NCBI RefSeq assembly: GCF_045635475.1
Contig: NZ_JBJGXI010000009.1
Location: 55,307 to 119,306, forward strand
Direction of reading: 5' to 3'
From: JBJGXI01 sp045635475
GTDB taxonomy: Bacteria > Bacillota > Bacilli > Bacillales > Amphibacillaceae
Length of the DNA stretch: 64,000 nt
Shown: positions 34,990 through 44,045 of the stretch, piece after piece
Layout of the letters: each line of letters opens with the position of its first letter
How positions within the stretch are numbered: position 1 is the first letter of the stretch
Notes under the pieces: model-generated
The model's database searches: none
What the model was told of the DNA's origin: nothing
What the model saw: the letters and a program-made list of their open reading frames with translations, nothing else
Program-made: the position numbers and the translations under genes

Positions 34990-36921
34990 TTAATTCATAT
35001 AGCGATATTTCATCAAACTTTTTAAAATGGAGATTTCCTGTAAAATTTTCTCTCCGATATTCGATTCTCTTACCTTTTTTCTTTCCAGTTCTTTGTCCAC
35101 TAATCTTGTTACCGATAACACATCAGTTCCATCTCTTAGCACATCTTCTTTAGAATTAAACTTTTTGTGGGCAACAAGCTGCATGCCGTAAGAATTAAAT
35201 AGTAACGTGTATCCAGCAATACCTGTTGTCGATTGATAAGCCTTAGAGAAGCCACCATCAATAACAACCATCTTTCCATTTGCTTTTACTGGATTTTCAC
35301 CGTCAATTTCTTTTACCGGTGTATGTCCATTGATAATATGACCTTGGTCAGGATCTAAACCAAATTCTTTTAAAATTTTCCGGCAGACTTCCTCATCTTC
35401 ACGTAGATAATAGTATGGATTTTTCCTCTCTTTGTGGGTTTCTTTATCTTGAATAAAATACCTTTCAAAGGTTGTCATTTCTCGTTTACCAAACAAAGAT
35501 GAATGTTCGCCAATCCATAAGTACCAAACCATATCTGTAGCAATGTCTTCTGTCTGTTCAGGATGTGCAAAACTATGTCGCAAATAACTTTCAAAAACAT
35601 CAAGCAGCTCACGACCTGCATACGTTTTATTCTCAATAACCATTTTTTGCATATTTCCTGTTTCTTCTAAAGGAATACATCCATGAATTAACAAGTTCTC
35701 ATTATATTTCAAATATAGACTTCCTTTTTTCATCAAGAACTTCATATGTCTGGCTAATTTTTCCGAATGTTGGACAGAAAATAATAGCTTGTCCATAACC
35801 TCTTTCTCTTCCTCTAATAACTGATCAGGTTGCTCCGGATTAATCGTAGCAAAACAAGTATTTTCAAGAGGATAGGTCTTGCCATGGATCGTTATTTCTT
35901 TAAGATCAAAATCAACTTTTTCAAGCAAGAGTCTTCCTGACATGTTGAAGAATGGACGTCGCTTTATAATCGGGCTTTCCAATTTGAACTGAATCATTGC
36001 GATAGCTTGGTGTATTTTCGTCACCTGTAATTGATCTTGATCGGAGATCTTATCCTCGATATGGATTTTTGGTCTAAAAACCGGATTATCACCATAATAT
36101 TTTTCCGCAAGATTAAGTAGCGGGCGAAGATTGATGCCATATATATCTTCAATAATATCTAAATTCCCATAGCGAGCACAGATCCGAACAATATTCGCTA
36201 AGCAAACCTTTGATCCTGCGTAGGCACCGAGCCATAGCACATCATGATTTCCCCACTGAATATCAACCGAATGATAATTGATTAACGTTTCCATTATTTT
36301 ATCTGGTTCAGGTCCACGATCGTAAATATCTCCCACTACATGAAGATGATCAACGACTAGTCTCTGTATCGTATACGCAAGGCCAATAATAAGCTTATCC
36401 GCTTGACCGAGGGAAATAATTTGTTCAGCAATACTCGAGTAATATTGTTTTTTATTTGTATATTCATCGTTTTTGTACAATAACTCTTCAATAATAAAAA
36501 CAAATTGGCCTGGTAACGCTTTTCGTAATTTCGTACGTGTGTATTTCGAGGAAGTATAAGGAATGAGCTGGATCGTATGTTCAATAATTTCGATATACCA
36601 TTGCTTTAATGCTTCATCATTTGCAAAATTATTTTTAATTAGCTGTAACTTTTCTTCTGGATAATAAATTAATGTCGCAAATTCATCAATTTCTTTTTCC
36701 GATAATTCCCCTTTGAATATATCAGTTATTTTTTCTTTTACTTTCCCTGAACCATTCCTTAATACATGTTGAAAGGCTTGATATTCCCCGTGCAAATCAC
36801 TAACAAAATGCTCTGTCCCTTTTGGTAGATTGAGAATCGCCTCAAGATTAATAATTTCCGTAGCAACTTTTTCTTCGCTATCATATTTTTGAGCTAGCAA
36901 ATCTAAGAATTTTGTGTTCAA
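34990..36921 (-). CDS. fbp: Fructose-1,6-bisphosphatase class III
   Basis: 643 aa, the Firmicute-type gluconeogenic phosphatase with a calcineurin-like metallophosphoesterase fold: VSDLHGEYQAF, VGDIYDRGPEPD, QWGNHDVLWLGA and INGHTPV bring the metal ligands. The frame is open to 37044, but GGGGGAGG is placed for the TTG at 36921, and the protein then starts MNTKFLDLLAQKYDSE like its relatives; the 41 residues before it show no family similarity. Monocistronic, with a terminator after it and a promoter/palindrome upstream. Confidence 0.93.
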   Translation of the reverse strand: MNTKFLDLLAQKYDSEEKVATEIINLEAILNLPKGTEHFVSDLHGEYQAFQHVLRNGSGKVKEKITDIFKGELSEKEIDEFATLIYYPEEKLQLIKNNFANDEALKQWYIEIIEHTIQLIPYTSSKYTRTKLRKALPGQFVFIIEELLYKNDEYTNKKQYYSSIAEQIISLGQADKLIIGLAYTIQRLVVDHLHVVGDIYDRGPEPDKIMETLINYHSVDIQWGNHDVLWLGAYAGSKVCLANIVRICARYGNLDIIEDIYGINLRPLLNLAEKYYGDNPVFRPKIHIEDKISDQDQLQVTKIHQAIAMIQFKLESPIIKRRPFFNMSGRLLLEKVDFDLKEITIHGKTYPLENTCFATINPEQPDQLLEEEKEVMDKLLFSVQHSEKLARHMKFLMKKGSLYLKYNENLLIHGCIPLEETGNMQKMVIENKTYAGRELLDVFESYLRHSFAHPEQTEDIATDMVWYLWIGEHSSLFGKREMTTFERYFIQDKETHKERKNPYYYLREDEEVCRKILKEFGLDPDQGHIINGHTPVKEIDGENPVKANGKMVVIDGGFSKAYQSTTGIAGYTLLFNSYGMQLVAHKKFNSKEDVLRDGTDVLSVTRLVDKELERKKVRESNIGEKILQEISILKSLMKYRYMN

Positions 36922-37156
36922 AATTCTTGCCTCCCCCTTAAAATGAACAATATCTACAATTTGATCAACGCCAACTTCTACTAAGACTTTAACCTGTATC
37001 AATATGTTAAAATGGACCGCTAAAGGTTCTGATAAATCTGACAATATTAGTTTATTGTACCATAAAGTGACACAAAAGTTAGCGTTTCTTAAAATCAGAG
37101 ATCACCTATAATTAATTCTATTTATAAGTAGGGATTTAGAACATTGCGTAAAACTA

Positions 37157-37190
37157 ATTATAGTCCATTCGAAGGTCAAAGGACTTGACC
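37157..37190 (-). promoter_or_regulatory. fbp promoter region with palindrome GGTCAA-N5-TTGACC
   Basis: TATAAT (37162-37157) on the reverse strand is the likely -10. Directly upstream a palindrome GGTCAAGTCCTTTGACC (37190-37174) covers the -35 area, where no proper -35 hexamer is at the right distance. This suggests an operator or activator site. The rest of the 36922-37268 gap holds the fbp leader and the nadA terminator. Confidence 0.4.
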
Positions 37191-37213
37191 AGCCCCTGTT
37201 CAAAAAGAAAAAA

Positions 37214-37258
37214 AATACCCTATAAGGCAGACCAAGCGTGACTACACTTTAGGGTATA
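37214..37258 (-). terminator. Terminator after nadA
   Basis: ATACCCTA / TAGGGTAT stem around a long loop, then eight T on the reverse strand. Confidence 0.75.
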
Positions 37259-37268
37259 TAATTTGTTA

Positions 37269-38375
37269 TTAAACTGTTTGCAGCATACGCGCAAGCGCCG
37301 CTGTAGACTGTTGTGAGGTTGTTTCATCTACGATAATCTGATTTATTATATTGCCTTGTTCTAACTCTTCTAATGCCCATAATAAGTGCGGCAAATCGAT
37401 TCGATTCATCGTCAAACACGGACACATATAAGGATTCAATGAAATAATTTCTTTGTCGGGGTGATTGGCGATGATCCGATTAACTAAGTTCATCTCCGTA
37501 CCAATTGCCCATTTACTGCCTGCTGGTGCTTCGTTAATCATATCGATAATGTATTTGGTTGAACCGGCATAATCGGATAGTCCGACAACCTCTCTACTAC
37601 ACTCTGGGTGAACAAGTATATTCATATCTGGATACTGTTTACGTACATTTTCGACATTATTAACTGTGAAATTCTCATGCACAGAGCAGTGACCTTTCCA
37701 AAGAATCACTTTAACCTTCTCCAAATCACCTTCATATTCAAAACTGTCCGTACGTGGGTTCCATACAGCCATCTCGTCAAGTGGTACACCCAAATCATAA
37801 GCTGTGTTTCTTCCCAAGTGTTGATCTGGTAAAAATAAAATCCGTTGCTTTTGTGCGAATGCCCATTTCACCATTTGCTTGGCATTCGATGATGTTACTG
37901 TTGCTCCACCATTTTTTCCAACAAATGCTTTAATTGCAGCTGTTGAGTTTACGTATGTTAGTGGCAATACAGTATCACCAAATGTATCTTGTAGTATCTT
38001 CCAGCTTCTTTCTGTTTGATCAATATCAGCCATATCGGCCATCGAACAGCCAGCACGCATATCCGGTAAGATAACCTTCTGATGATCATCTGTCAATATA
38101 TCGGCAGTTTCAGCCATGAAATGAACGCCACAGAAAACAATATATTCGGCATCTTTGTTTTGAGCGGATATTTGCGCTAATTGTAACGAGTCACCAGCAG
38201 CATCAGCAAATTGGATGACCTCATCCTTTTGATAATGATGACCAGGAATAAATAGTTTTCTACCAAACTTTTCTTTAATCTCTCTTACCCTATGTTCCAT
38301 TTCTTCTCTACTAAGTGTTTTATATTTTTCTGGCATGTCTTGATGCAGTTGTTTAAACGTTTCTAACAAACTCAT
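37269..38375 (-). CDS. nadA: Quinolinate synthase A
   Basis: 368 aa, [4Fe-4S] enzyme condensing iminoaspartate with DHAP to quinolinate. Cluster cysteines are in FCGVHF, HPECSREV and MCPCLTMN. Start ATG 38375 follows GGGGGAAG and lies 23 bp inside the end of nadC; the longer frame to 38420 is discarded. Last gene of the nadB-nadC-nadA operon. The cluster is probably supplied by the divergent nifS product. Confidence 0.95.
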   Translation of the reverse strand: MSLLETFKQLHQDMPEKYKTLSREEMEHRVREIKEKFGRKLFIPGHHYQKDEVIQFADAAGDSLQLAQISAQNKDAEYIVFCGVHFMAETADILTDDHQKVILPDMRAGCSMADMADIDQTERSWKILQDTFGDTVLPLTYVNSTAAIKAFVGKNGGATVTSSNAKQMVKWAFAQKQRILFLPDQHLGRNTAYDLGVPLDEMAVWNPRTDSFEYEGDLEKVKVILWKGHCSVHENFTVNNVENVRKQYPDMNILVHPECSREVVGLSDYAGSTKYIIDMINEAPAGSKWAIGTEMNLVNRIIANHPDKEIISLNPYMCPCLTMNRIDLPHLLWALEELEQGNIINQIIVDETTSQQSTAALARMLQTV

Positions 38376-39225
38376 TTTGCTTCCCCCCTGTTTTACTAGT
38401 AACGTTAAAGCTAATATCAAGTGCTTTTACGGAATGGGTTAGAAATCCGAGAGAGACGAAGTTAACTCCTGTCGTTCCGTAGTCAGCAATATTGTCAATT
38501 GAGATATTACCAGATGCCTCCGTAATAATATGGGATGGCACGAGTAGGACAAACGATCGCACTTCCTCTGGTGTACGATTATCAAACATAATCACATCTG
38601 CACCAGCATGAACCGCTTCTTCTACTTGCTCTTTACTCTCGGTTTCTACTTCAATTTTCACCATATGACCTAATTGTTCTCTTACTTTTGAAACGGCCTT
38701 CGCAATTGATCCGCAAAAAGCAATATGATTATCCTTGATCATAACACCATCATATAAACCAAAACGATGGTTTTTACCTCCGCCACAAGTAACTGCGTAT
38801 TTTTCAAACATTCTTAAGCCAGGTGTTGTTTTCCGCGTATCACAAACTTTCGTCGTCTCACTGTTTAAAGTTGTGACTGCTTGTTTGGTTATCGTTGCAA
38901 TTCCACTCATCCGCTGCATCAGATTTAGAATCACGCGTTCTCCTGTTAATAAGCTTCGGACACTGCCAAAAACTGTGGCTATCTTTTCGCCAGCTTCTAC
39001 AACGTCACCATCTCGTTTGTGGAGACTAACTTCGATTGTCGGGTCTAACAATGAATAGCCTTTTTCAATAATGCTTACTCCAGCTAGGACCCCCGATTGC
39101 TTAGCAATAAAAGTTCCCATGCCTTGTTGCTCTGCTGGAAAAATATGTTCACTCGTTAAATCACGATCACCGATGTCCTCTATAAAAAATTCGTTTAATA
39201 GTTCTGTTAGTTTAATATTATTCAT
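38353..39225 (-). CDS. nadC: Nicotinate-nucleotide diphosphorylase (quinolinate phosphoribosyltransferase)
   Basis: 290 aa; converts quinolinate and PRPP to nicotinate mononucleotide. Contains DTRKTTPGLR, GGGKNHRFGLYDGVMIKDNH and the C-terminal SLGFLTHS. The ATG overlaps the nadB stop (ATGA) and has GGAGG 6 nt upstream. The 23-bp overlap with nadA implies coupled translation. Confidence 0.95.
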   Translation of the reverse strand: MNNIKLTELLNEFFIEDIGDRDLTSEHIFPAEQQGMGTFIAKQSGVLAGVSIIEKGYSLLDPTIEVSLHKRDGDVVEAGEKIATVFGSVRSLLTGERVILNLMQRMSGIATITKQAVTTLNSETTKVCDTRKTTPGLRMFEKYAVTCGGGKNHRFGLYDGVMIKDNHIAFCGSIAKAVSKVREQLGHMVKIEVETESKEQVEEAVHAGADVIMFDNRTPEEVRSFVLLVPSHIITEASGNISIDNIADYGTTGVNFVSLGFLTHSVKALDISFNVTSKTGGKQNEFVRNV

Positions 39226-40805
39226 CGACTTCCTCCAATAGCTATTGAATGGGATTGGGCCATGTCTTCTTCCTTGCTTCGAATAATCGACTGGTTTAGC
39301 CATATTTTATCATCTCCAAAAGGGTAGTCCTTACGGTAATGCCCGCCTCTGCTTTCTTTACGGGCTTGTGCGGATGTAACAACTAACCAAGCCGTTGTCA
39401 GCATATGAATGATTTCCATTTGTTCTTTCGTGCAATTCATCACATGCATTTGCAAGTTTTCTTTAACGTTGAACTGTTCCAGCCATTTCTTTGCCTTCTC
39501 TAAGCCTTCATGTGTTCTTTCAATTCCTGCAAAGGTAGTCATGATCTGTTTTATTTCTTGCTTACTAGGCACTTTTATAGGAGATACCCTTACCGGGGAA
39601 TGCTTCGGTATTTGTCTTTTTATATTATTTTGCATCGCTTTTTTTATAATGTTATTAGCAACAAGGTTGCCGAACACAATTCCTTCCAATAATGAATTGC
39701 TCGCCAGTCGATTAGCCCCGTGAACACCTGTACAGGCAACCTCACCTACCGCATATAAGCCCTTCACACTCGTTTGACCTACAGCATTTGTTTTTACCCC
39801 ACCCATCAAAAAGTGCGCGCCAGGGGCAACAGGAATCAATCCTGTGTCTATATTTATGCTTGCTTTTTCACAAAATGAAGTAATCGTTGGAAACTTCACT
39901 GCAAAATCATCAATCATTGAAATATCCAAATAGATTTGATTTCCATTCAACATCTGTGTGTGAATCTCTCTTGCCACTACATCACGAGGAGCTAAATCTG
40001 CTAACGGATGAACAGTTTGCATAATTCTTGTACCGTCGGCATTTACCAAAGTCGCACCTTCGCCTCGAACCGCTTCAGATACTAACCCGTATGCTTTACC
40101 ACCAACTTGTAACATCGTTGGGTGAAATTGAATAAATTCAAGATCAGCAAGCGTAGCTCCTGCGTGATAAGCCAAAGCGATTCCGTCACCAACAATGGTC
40201 GGATCGTTAGAAGTAACCTCGAACAAACCTCCACAACCACCCGTAGCTAAAATAACATTGTCTGCTGCATACGTTGTATGTGCGTCATTAGAATCACACG
40301 CCACTACACCTACACAATGACCATCAGCTACAATTAAATCAACAACAGCTTGATCCTCGACGATTGCCACCTTGTTCTCTATCCGGTTCATCATAAATTG
40401 CATGATAACCTTCCCAGTTCTATCACCGCCTGCATGTAAAATACGACGATGTAGATGGGCACCTTCTTTTCCAAACAAAAGCTTTCCGTCTGGATTTGTA
40501 TCAAAACTTAAACCTTGAGTGATTAATTTTTCAATATATGCTGGTCCCTTTTCAACCAAAACTTGTGTGGTATACGGATTGTTTATATGGCATCCAGCTT
40601 CGATCGTATCTGTAAAATGAGCCTGCCAATTGTCAGTATTTTCTAGCGCGGCAGCAATCCCACCTTGCGCACGAACGGAGTTACTGTGCTGTTTGTTTGA
40701 TTTTGTTAAAATAATCACATTCATTTGTGCATGTTCACTTAACTTATCAGCCACCGTTAGGGCAGCTAAGCCACTACCAACAATGACAATATTTTTTTTA
40801 ATCAT
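39222..40805 (-). CDS. nadB: L-aspartate oxidase
   Basis: 527-aa flavoprotein converting aspartate to iminoaspartate. FAD-binding motif VGSGLAAL at about 8-15, then the succinate dehydrogenase-like signature HRRILHAGGDRTGK and the catalytic region ADLEFIQFHPTM. Start ATG 40805 (AAAGGTGG upstream) rather than the in-frame TTG/GTG-type start at 40823. First gene of nadBCA, facing nifS across a NiaR-type control region. Confidence 0.95.
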   Translation of the reverse strand: MIKKNIVIVGSGLAALTVADKLSEHAQMNVIILTKSNKQHSNSVRAQGGIAAALENTDNWQAHFTDTIEAGCHINNPYTTQVLVEKGPAYIEKLITQGLSFDTNPDGKLLFGKEGAHLHRRILHAGGDRTGKVIMQFMMNRIENKVAIVEDQAVVDLIVADGHCVGVVACDSNDAHTTYAADNVILATGGCGGLFEVTSNDPTIVGDGIALAYHAGATLADLEFIQFHPTMLQVGGKAYGLVSEAVRGEGATLVNADGTRIMQTVHPLADLAPRDVVAREIHTQMLNGNQIYLDISMIDDFAVKFPTITSFCEKASINIDTGLIPVAPGAHFLMGGVKTNAVGQTSVKGLYAVGEVACTGVHGANRLASNSLLEGIVFGNLVANNIIKKAMQNNIKRQIPKHSPVRVSPIKVPSKQEIKQIMTTFAGIERTHEGLEKAKKWLEQFNVKENLQMHVMNCTKEQMEIIHMLTTAWLVVTSAQARKESRGGHYRKDYPFGDDKIWLNQSIIRSKEEDMAQSHSIAIGGSR

Positions 40806-40823
40806 AAGCCCACCTTTACCCAA

Positions 40824-40866
40824 GTGTCTTTACACCTATATTTACACATAAATTGATAGATGACAA
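40824..40866 (-). promoter_or_regulatory. nadB promoter and probable NiaR operator
   Basis: TTGTCA (40866-40861) with a poor -10 (AAATAT or TAAATA near 40844-40838) on the reverse strand. Next to it lies the palindrome GTGTAAAGACAC (40835-40824), and TGTGTAAA 12 bp upstream repeats the half-site. B. subtilis NiaR (YrxA) binds in this same intergenic region to repress NAD synthesis when nicotinate is present. Confidence 0.6.
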
Positions 40867-40889
40867 GACTTTTTTTCGAGTATTATGAT
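40860..40889 (+). promoter_or_regulatory. nifS promoter
   Basis: ATGACA (40860-40865), 18 bp, TATGAT (40884-40889). Its -35 shares bases with the nadB -35 on the other strand, so the two promoters overlap back to back. Confidence 0.55.
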
Positions 40890-40938
40890 AGGATATAGTT
40901 AACAGAGCTCGGAGACGAAGTGAAAGGGAGTATAACCT

Positions 40939-42090
40939 ATGATTTACTTAGATTATGCAGCAACAACACCGGTTAGTGATCATGCTTTACAAGTTTATAA
41001 TGAAGTATCCAAAAACATGTATGGTAATCCGAGCAGCTTGCACGATATCGGTTCACGAGCGAAGCAATTGTTAGAGCATGCAAGACAGGAATTAGCACTT
41101 TTATTGCACGCTGATGCAAGTGGTATTTATTTTACGAGTGGTGGAACAGAATCAAATGTGCTAGCAATTGATGCAATTTTAAGAGGCAATCAAAAAAACG
41201 GAAAGCATGTAATTACGACTAGAATGGAGCATGCCTCACTGCAATCATATTTTCAACAAATTACAAAACAAGGATATCAGGTAAGCTACGTAGCTGTTAA
41301 TGAACACGGGGAAATTGACATCAATCACTTAGCGACATTAATCCGCGATACGACAGTGCTCGTCTCCATTCACCATGTAAATTCAGAGATCGGCGTAATC
41401 CAGCCAATTAATGAGATTGCAGAACTCGTTCACACGTATGGTGCACTTTTTCATAGTGATTGTGTGCAAAGCTTTGGAAAATTACCGATCAATATGAAAG
41501 AATCAAAAATTGATAGCATTTCGATTTCATCGCATAAAATTTATGGACCGATGGGTGTAGGAGCCGTTTATTTAAATCCTAGTGTTGCTTGGGAGTCAAC
41601 TTCAACAAGTCTAAATCAGGAAAACGGCTTTCGTGCAGGTACCGTCAATGTCCCTGGCATTGCGGCATTTGTGACAGCAGCGCAAGCAAGTTGTATAGCT
41701 ATGGAGCAAGAACTCACGAAAATATCAAGCCTTAGAGAGCGTTTTATCAACTTACTAGATGACGGGGGTTTTGCTGGTCATGTGTTCACCAGCAAAAATG
41801 GACAATTACCACACATTATTGGCATCCTTTTAGATGGTCTTCAAGGTGATTATGCGATGTTGGAATTCAATCGTGCTGATATCGCCATCTCAACCGGAAG
41901 TGCGTGCAGCGTTGGCCAACAGCAGCCATCAAAAACAATGCTAGCAGTTGGGAAAACTGATGTAGAAGCAAAGCGATTTATTCGGCTATCGCTCGGCAAA
42001 CAAACCACAGTTGCTGATATTACAAAGGCTGCTACAATTTGTCTTCAATTATCGGCAAGTATGACAGGAAGGGGTGCTACACATGGATGA
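40939..42090 (+). CDS. nifS: Cysteine desulfurase NifS-like, NAD-cluster type
   Basis: 383 aa. PLP lysine in SSHKIYGPMG and persulfide cysteine in STGSACSVGQQ. It is only moderately similar to the IscS at 625-1770 and has the divergent-from-nadB position of B. subtilis nifS, whose product helps mature the NadA cluster. It forms an operon with niaR by an 8-bp overlap. AAAGGGAG lies before ATG 40939. Confidence 0.93.
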   Translation: MIYLDYAATTPVSDHALQVYNEVSKNMYGNPSSLHDIGSRAKQLLEHARQELALLLHADASGIYFTSGGTESNVLAIDAILRGNQKNGKHVITTRMEHASLQSYFQQITKQGYQVSYVAVNEHGEIDINHLATLIRDTTVLVSIHHVNSEIGVIQPINEIAELVHTYGALFHSDCVQSFGKLPINMKESKIDSISISSHKIYGPMGVGAVYLNPSVAWESTSTSLNQENGFRAGTVNVPGIAAFVTAAQASCIAMEQELTKISSLRERFINLLDDGGFAGHVFTSKNGQLPHIIGILLDGLQGDYAMLEFNRADIAISTGSACSVGQQQPSKTMLAVGKTDVEAKRFIRLSLGKQTTVADITKAATICLQLSASMTGRGATHG

Positions 42091-42625
42091 ATCCAAAAAA
42101 CTAGCAGGAGATAAACGCAGGCAGTTTATTTTATCATTGTTAAAGGAACGTAACCAGCCGATAACGGGTGGTGAGCTGGCCAAGCTAACCAATGTGAGTC
42201 GACAAGTAGTTGTTCAAGACATATCGCTGTTAAAAGCTGGACAGGAGCAAATCATCGCAACGAGCCAAGGCTATTTGTATTTACAAGATAACCAGCAACA
42301 GAATACTTACCAGCTTACTGTTGCGTGTAGTCATACACCTGAGAACACGAGAAAAGAGTTAGAGCTTATCGTCGATCACGGTGTAACCGTCAAAAACGTA
42401 TTTATTGAGCATCCTGTATATGGTGATTTAACAGCATCGATTATGGTTAGTAACCGAATTGAAGTCGATCTATTCATTAAGAAAGTGCAAGCAACCAATG
42501 CCCCTTATCTACTTCAACTTACTGAAGACGGTGTGCATCTGCACACACTAGAATCGGACTCAGAAGACAAGCTTCAATCAGCATATAACTCACTTGTAGA
42601 AGCAGGCTTCGCTTTAGAATCATAA
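42083..42625 (+). CDS. niaR: Transcriptional repressor of NAD biosynthesis NiaR (YrxA/NadR)
   Basis: 180 aa: N-terminal winged helix (about 10-65: GGELAKLTNVSRQVVVQDISLLK) and a C-terminal 3H domain with three conserved histidine regions (ACSHT, IEHPVYGDL, GVHLHT) that bind metal and the nicotinate signal. ATG 42083 follows AGGAAGGGG; a GTG at 42074 is less likely. It overlaps the end of nifS and presumably represses nadBCA and its own operon through the site at 40824-40835. Confidence 0.93.
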   Translation: MDESKKLAGDKRRQFILSLLKERNQPITGGELAKLTNVSRQVVVQDISLLKAGQEQIIATSQGYLYLQDNQQQNTYQLTVACSHTPENTRKELELIVDHGVTVKNVFIEHPVYGDLTASIMVSNRIEVDLFIKKVQATNAPYLLQLTEDGVHLHTLESDSEDKLQSAYNSLVEAGFALES

Positions 42626-42627
42626 AA

Positions 42628-42665
42628 AAAACAACCAATCACAAATCGTTGTGATTGGTTGTTTT
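42628..42665. terminator. Bidirectional terminator niaR / pheA
   Basis: A perfect 17-bp stem AAAACAACCAATCACAA with a 4-nt loop between convergent genes, with A/T runs on both sides. Confidence 0.92.
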
Positions 42666-42669
42666 CAGT

Positions 42670-43536
42670 TTATCCAGAATGTCCGTTTACCATATAATAC
42701 GGATAGCTTCCCAATACAGACACCGTGCATCCAAGAGATTCCAGCTCTGCAATCGCATTCGGAATAAGCACATCATCCATTAGTTGCTCAATATCGATAA
42801 GAAAGAAATAATTGCCCAAACCTGTTTTCATTGGTCGCGATTCAATTTTTGATAAATTCAGCTTGCGCCATGCAAATACTGATAATACTTGATGTAGCGC
42901 ACCAGCTTGATCAGAACCTAGCGTAACGACTAAAGTAGTTTTGTTTCCTTTAAGCTCAAGTTTTTTCGCTTCGAAAGGGTAACTATCTTTATGTAGTACA
43001 ACAAAGCGCGTATGATTGTTAGAAAAATCATGTATATCCTTTTTCACGATTGTTAATCCATACTCCTGTGCTGCAAGATGGTTAGAAATTGCACCAATAT
43101 TTAAATGCTTGTGATCACTAACATACTTAGCCGCCGCACTTGTCGATGTGGTGTACTCCGCTGTCGTGCTTGCTAAATTATCATGTAGAAAATGGTGGCA
43201 TTGGGCAATCGCATGGGAATGCGAATAAACGACATCTAAGTTTTCCCAATTGGACACGTTGTCCGGGTGCACCATCAAGTGTTGTCTAATTGGTACAATC
43301 ACTTCTCCGACGATTTTAAGTGATCGATTTTGTATTAAATAATCAACAGTTAAATTGACCGAGCCTTCTATCGTGTTTTCTAATGGCACAACACCCAGCT
43401 CGATCTCGTCTTTTTCAACAGCATCGATACATTCGGGAATTGTTGTATAGCTCTTTTTTCCTTCTCCATTGAAAAGCGCATCTACCGCGATTTTCGTAAA
43501 CGTTCCTTTTGGTCCCAAATATCCTATTTCCGACAT
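42670..43536 (-). CDS. pheA: Prephenate dehydratase
   Basis: 288 aa; makes phenylpyruvate for phenylalanine. Monofunctional: PDT domain (about 3-180, with the TRF catalytic motif in NNHTRFVVL) followed by a regulatory ACT domain (about 200-278, with ESRPMKTGLGNYFF). Start ATG 43536 after GGGGGAG, 17 bp after pheB. Confidence 0.96.
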   Translation of the reverse strand: MSEIGYLGPKGTFTKIAVDALFNGEGKKSYTTIPECIDAVEKDEIELGVVPLENTIEGSVNLTVDYLIQNRSLKIVGEVIVPIRQHLMVHPDNVSNWENLDVVYSHSHAIAQCHHFLHDNLASTTAEYTTSTSAAAKYVSDHKHLNIGAISNHLAAQEYGLTIVKKDIHDFSNNHTRFVVLHKDSYPFEAKKLELKGNKTTLVVTLGSDQAGALHQVLSVFAWRKLNLSKIESRPMKTGLGNYFFLIDIEQLMDDVLIPNAIAELESLGCTVSVLGSYPYYMVNGHSG

Positions 43537-43553
43537 TTCCAGCTCCCCCTGTC

Positions 43554-44003
43554 CTACGCACCTGAACTTAGTATTTCTACTTTGTATACAAAATCAAACT
43601 GCTTAAATTGCTCAATTAATACTTCGATATCGAGCGACATCCCAGAGGTATTCAAGGAAATCGTTACATTCGCCTTTCCATGCAGAGGAATCGTTTGGTG
43701 AATTGTTAAAATGTTTCCTCCCGCCTGTGCCACCGTCGATAACAAATTAGACAGTGCGCCTGTGCGGTCCTCAACATGAAAAAATAACGTAACGATTTGC
43801 TCCTTCACCATAGCTTGGAAAGGAAAAACTGCATCGCGGTACTTGTAAAAAGCACTTCGAGATAAGTCGACCTTCTTTGTCGCTTCATAGACAGAATCGG
43901 CCTTACCTCTCTCTAGCAATTCTTTCGCTTCAATCGTTTTGCGCATTGACTCGGGAAGAATATCACTTCTAACTAAATAAAATTTCTCCTCTTTATGGCT
44001 CAT
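43554..44003 (-). CDS. pheB: ACT-domain protein PheB
   Basis: 149 aa: a small N-terminal helical part (about 10-60, MRKTIEAKELLERGKA) and a C-terminal ACT domain (about 70-145). Encoded between obgE and pheA in Bacilli. It was once called a chorismate mutase, but the sequence suggests a regulator sensing aromatic amino acids. ATG 44003 is chosen over 44012 because of AAAGGGG spacing and alignment with relatives. Confidence 0.88.
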   Translation of the reverse strand: MSHKEEKFYLVRSDILPESMRKTIEAKELLERGKADSVYEATKKVDLSRSAFYKYRDAVFPFQAMVKEQIVTLFFHVEDRTGALSNLLSTVAQAGGNILTIHQTIPLHGKANVTISLNTSGMSLDIEVLIEQFKQFDFVYKVEILSSGA

Positions 44004-44045
44004 GCTCCCCATTCCCCTTTAGAACGTCCTGACGTAAGCAGTTGA

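Noticed and set aside
36922..37044. 41-residue N-terminal extension of Fbp
   Set aside because: Not similar to the family; the strong GGGGGAGG site supports the TTG at 36921.
37174..37190. CtsR heat-shock operator
   Set aside because: CtsR binds a direct repeat of GGTCAAA; here the half-sites are inverted, and fbp is not a heat-shock gene.
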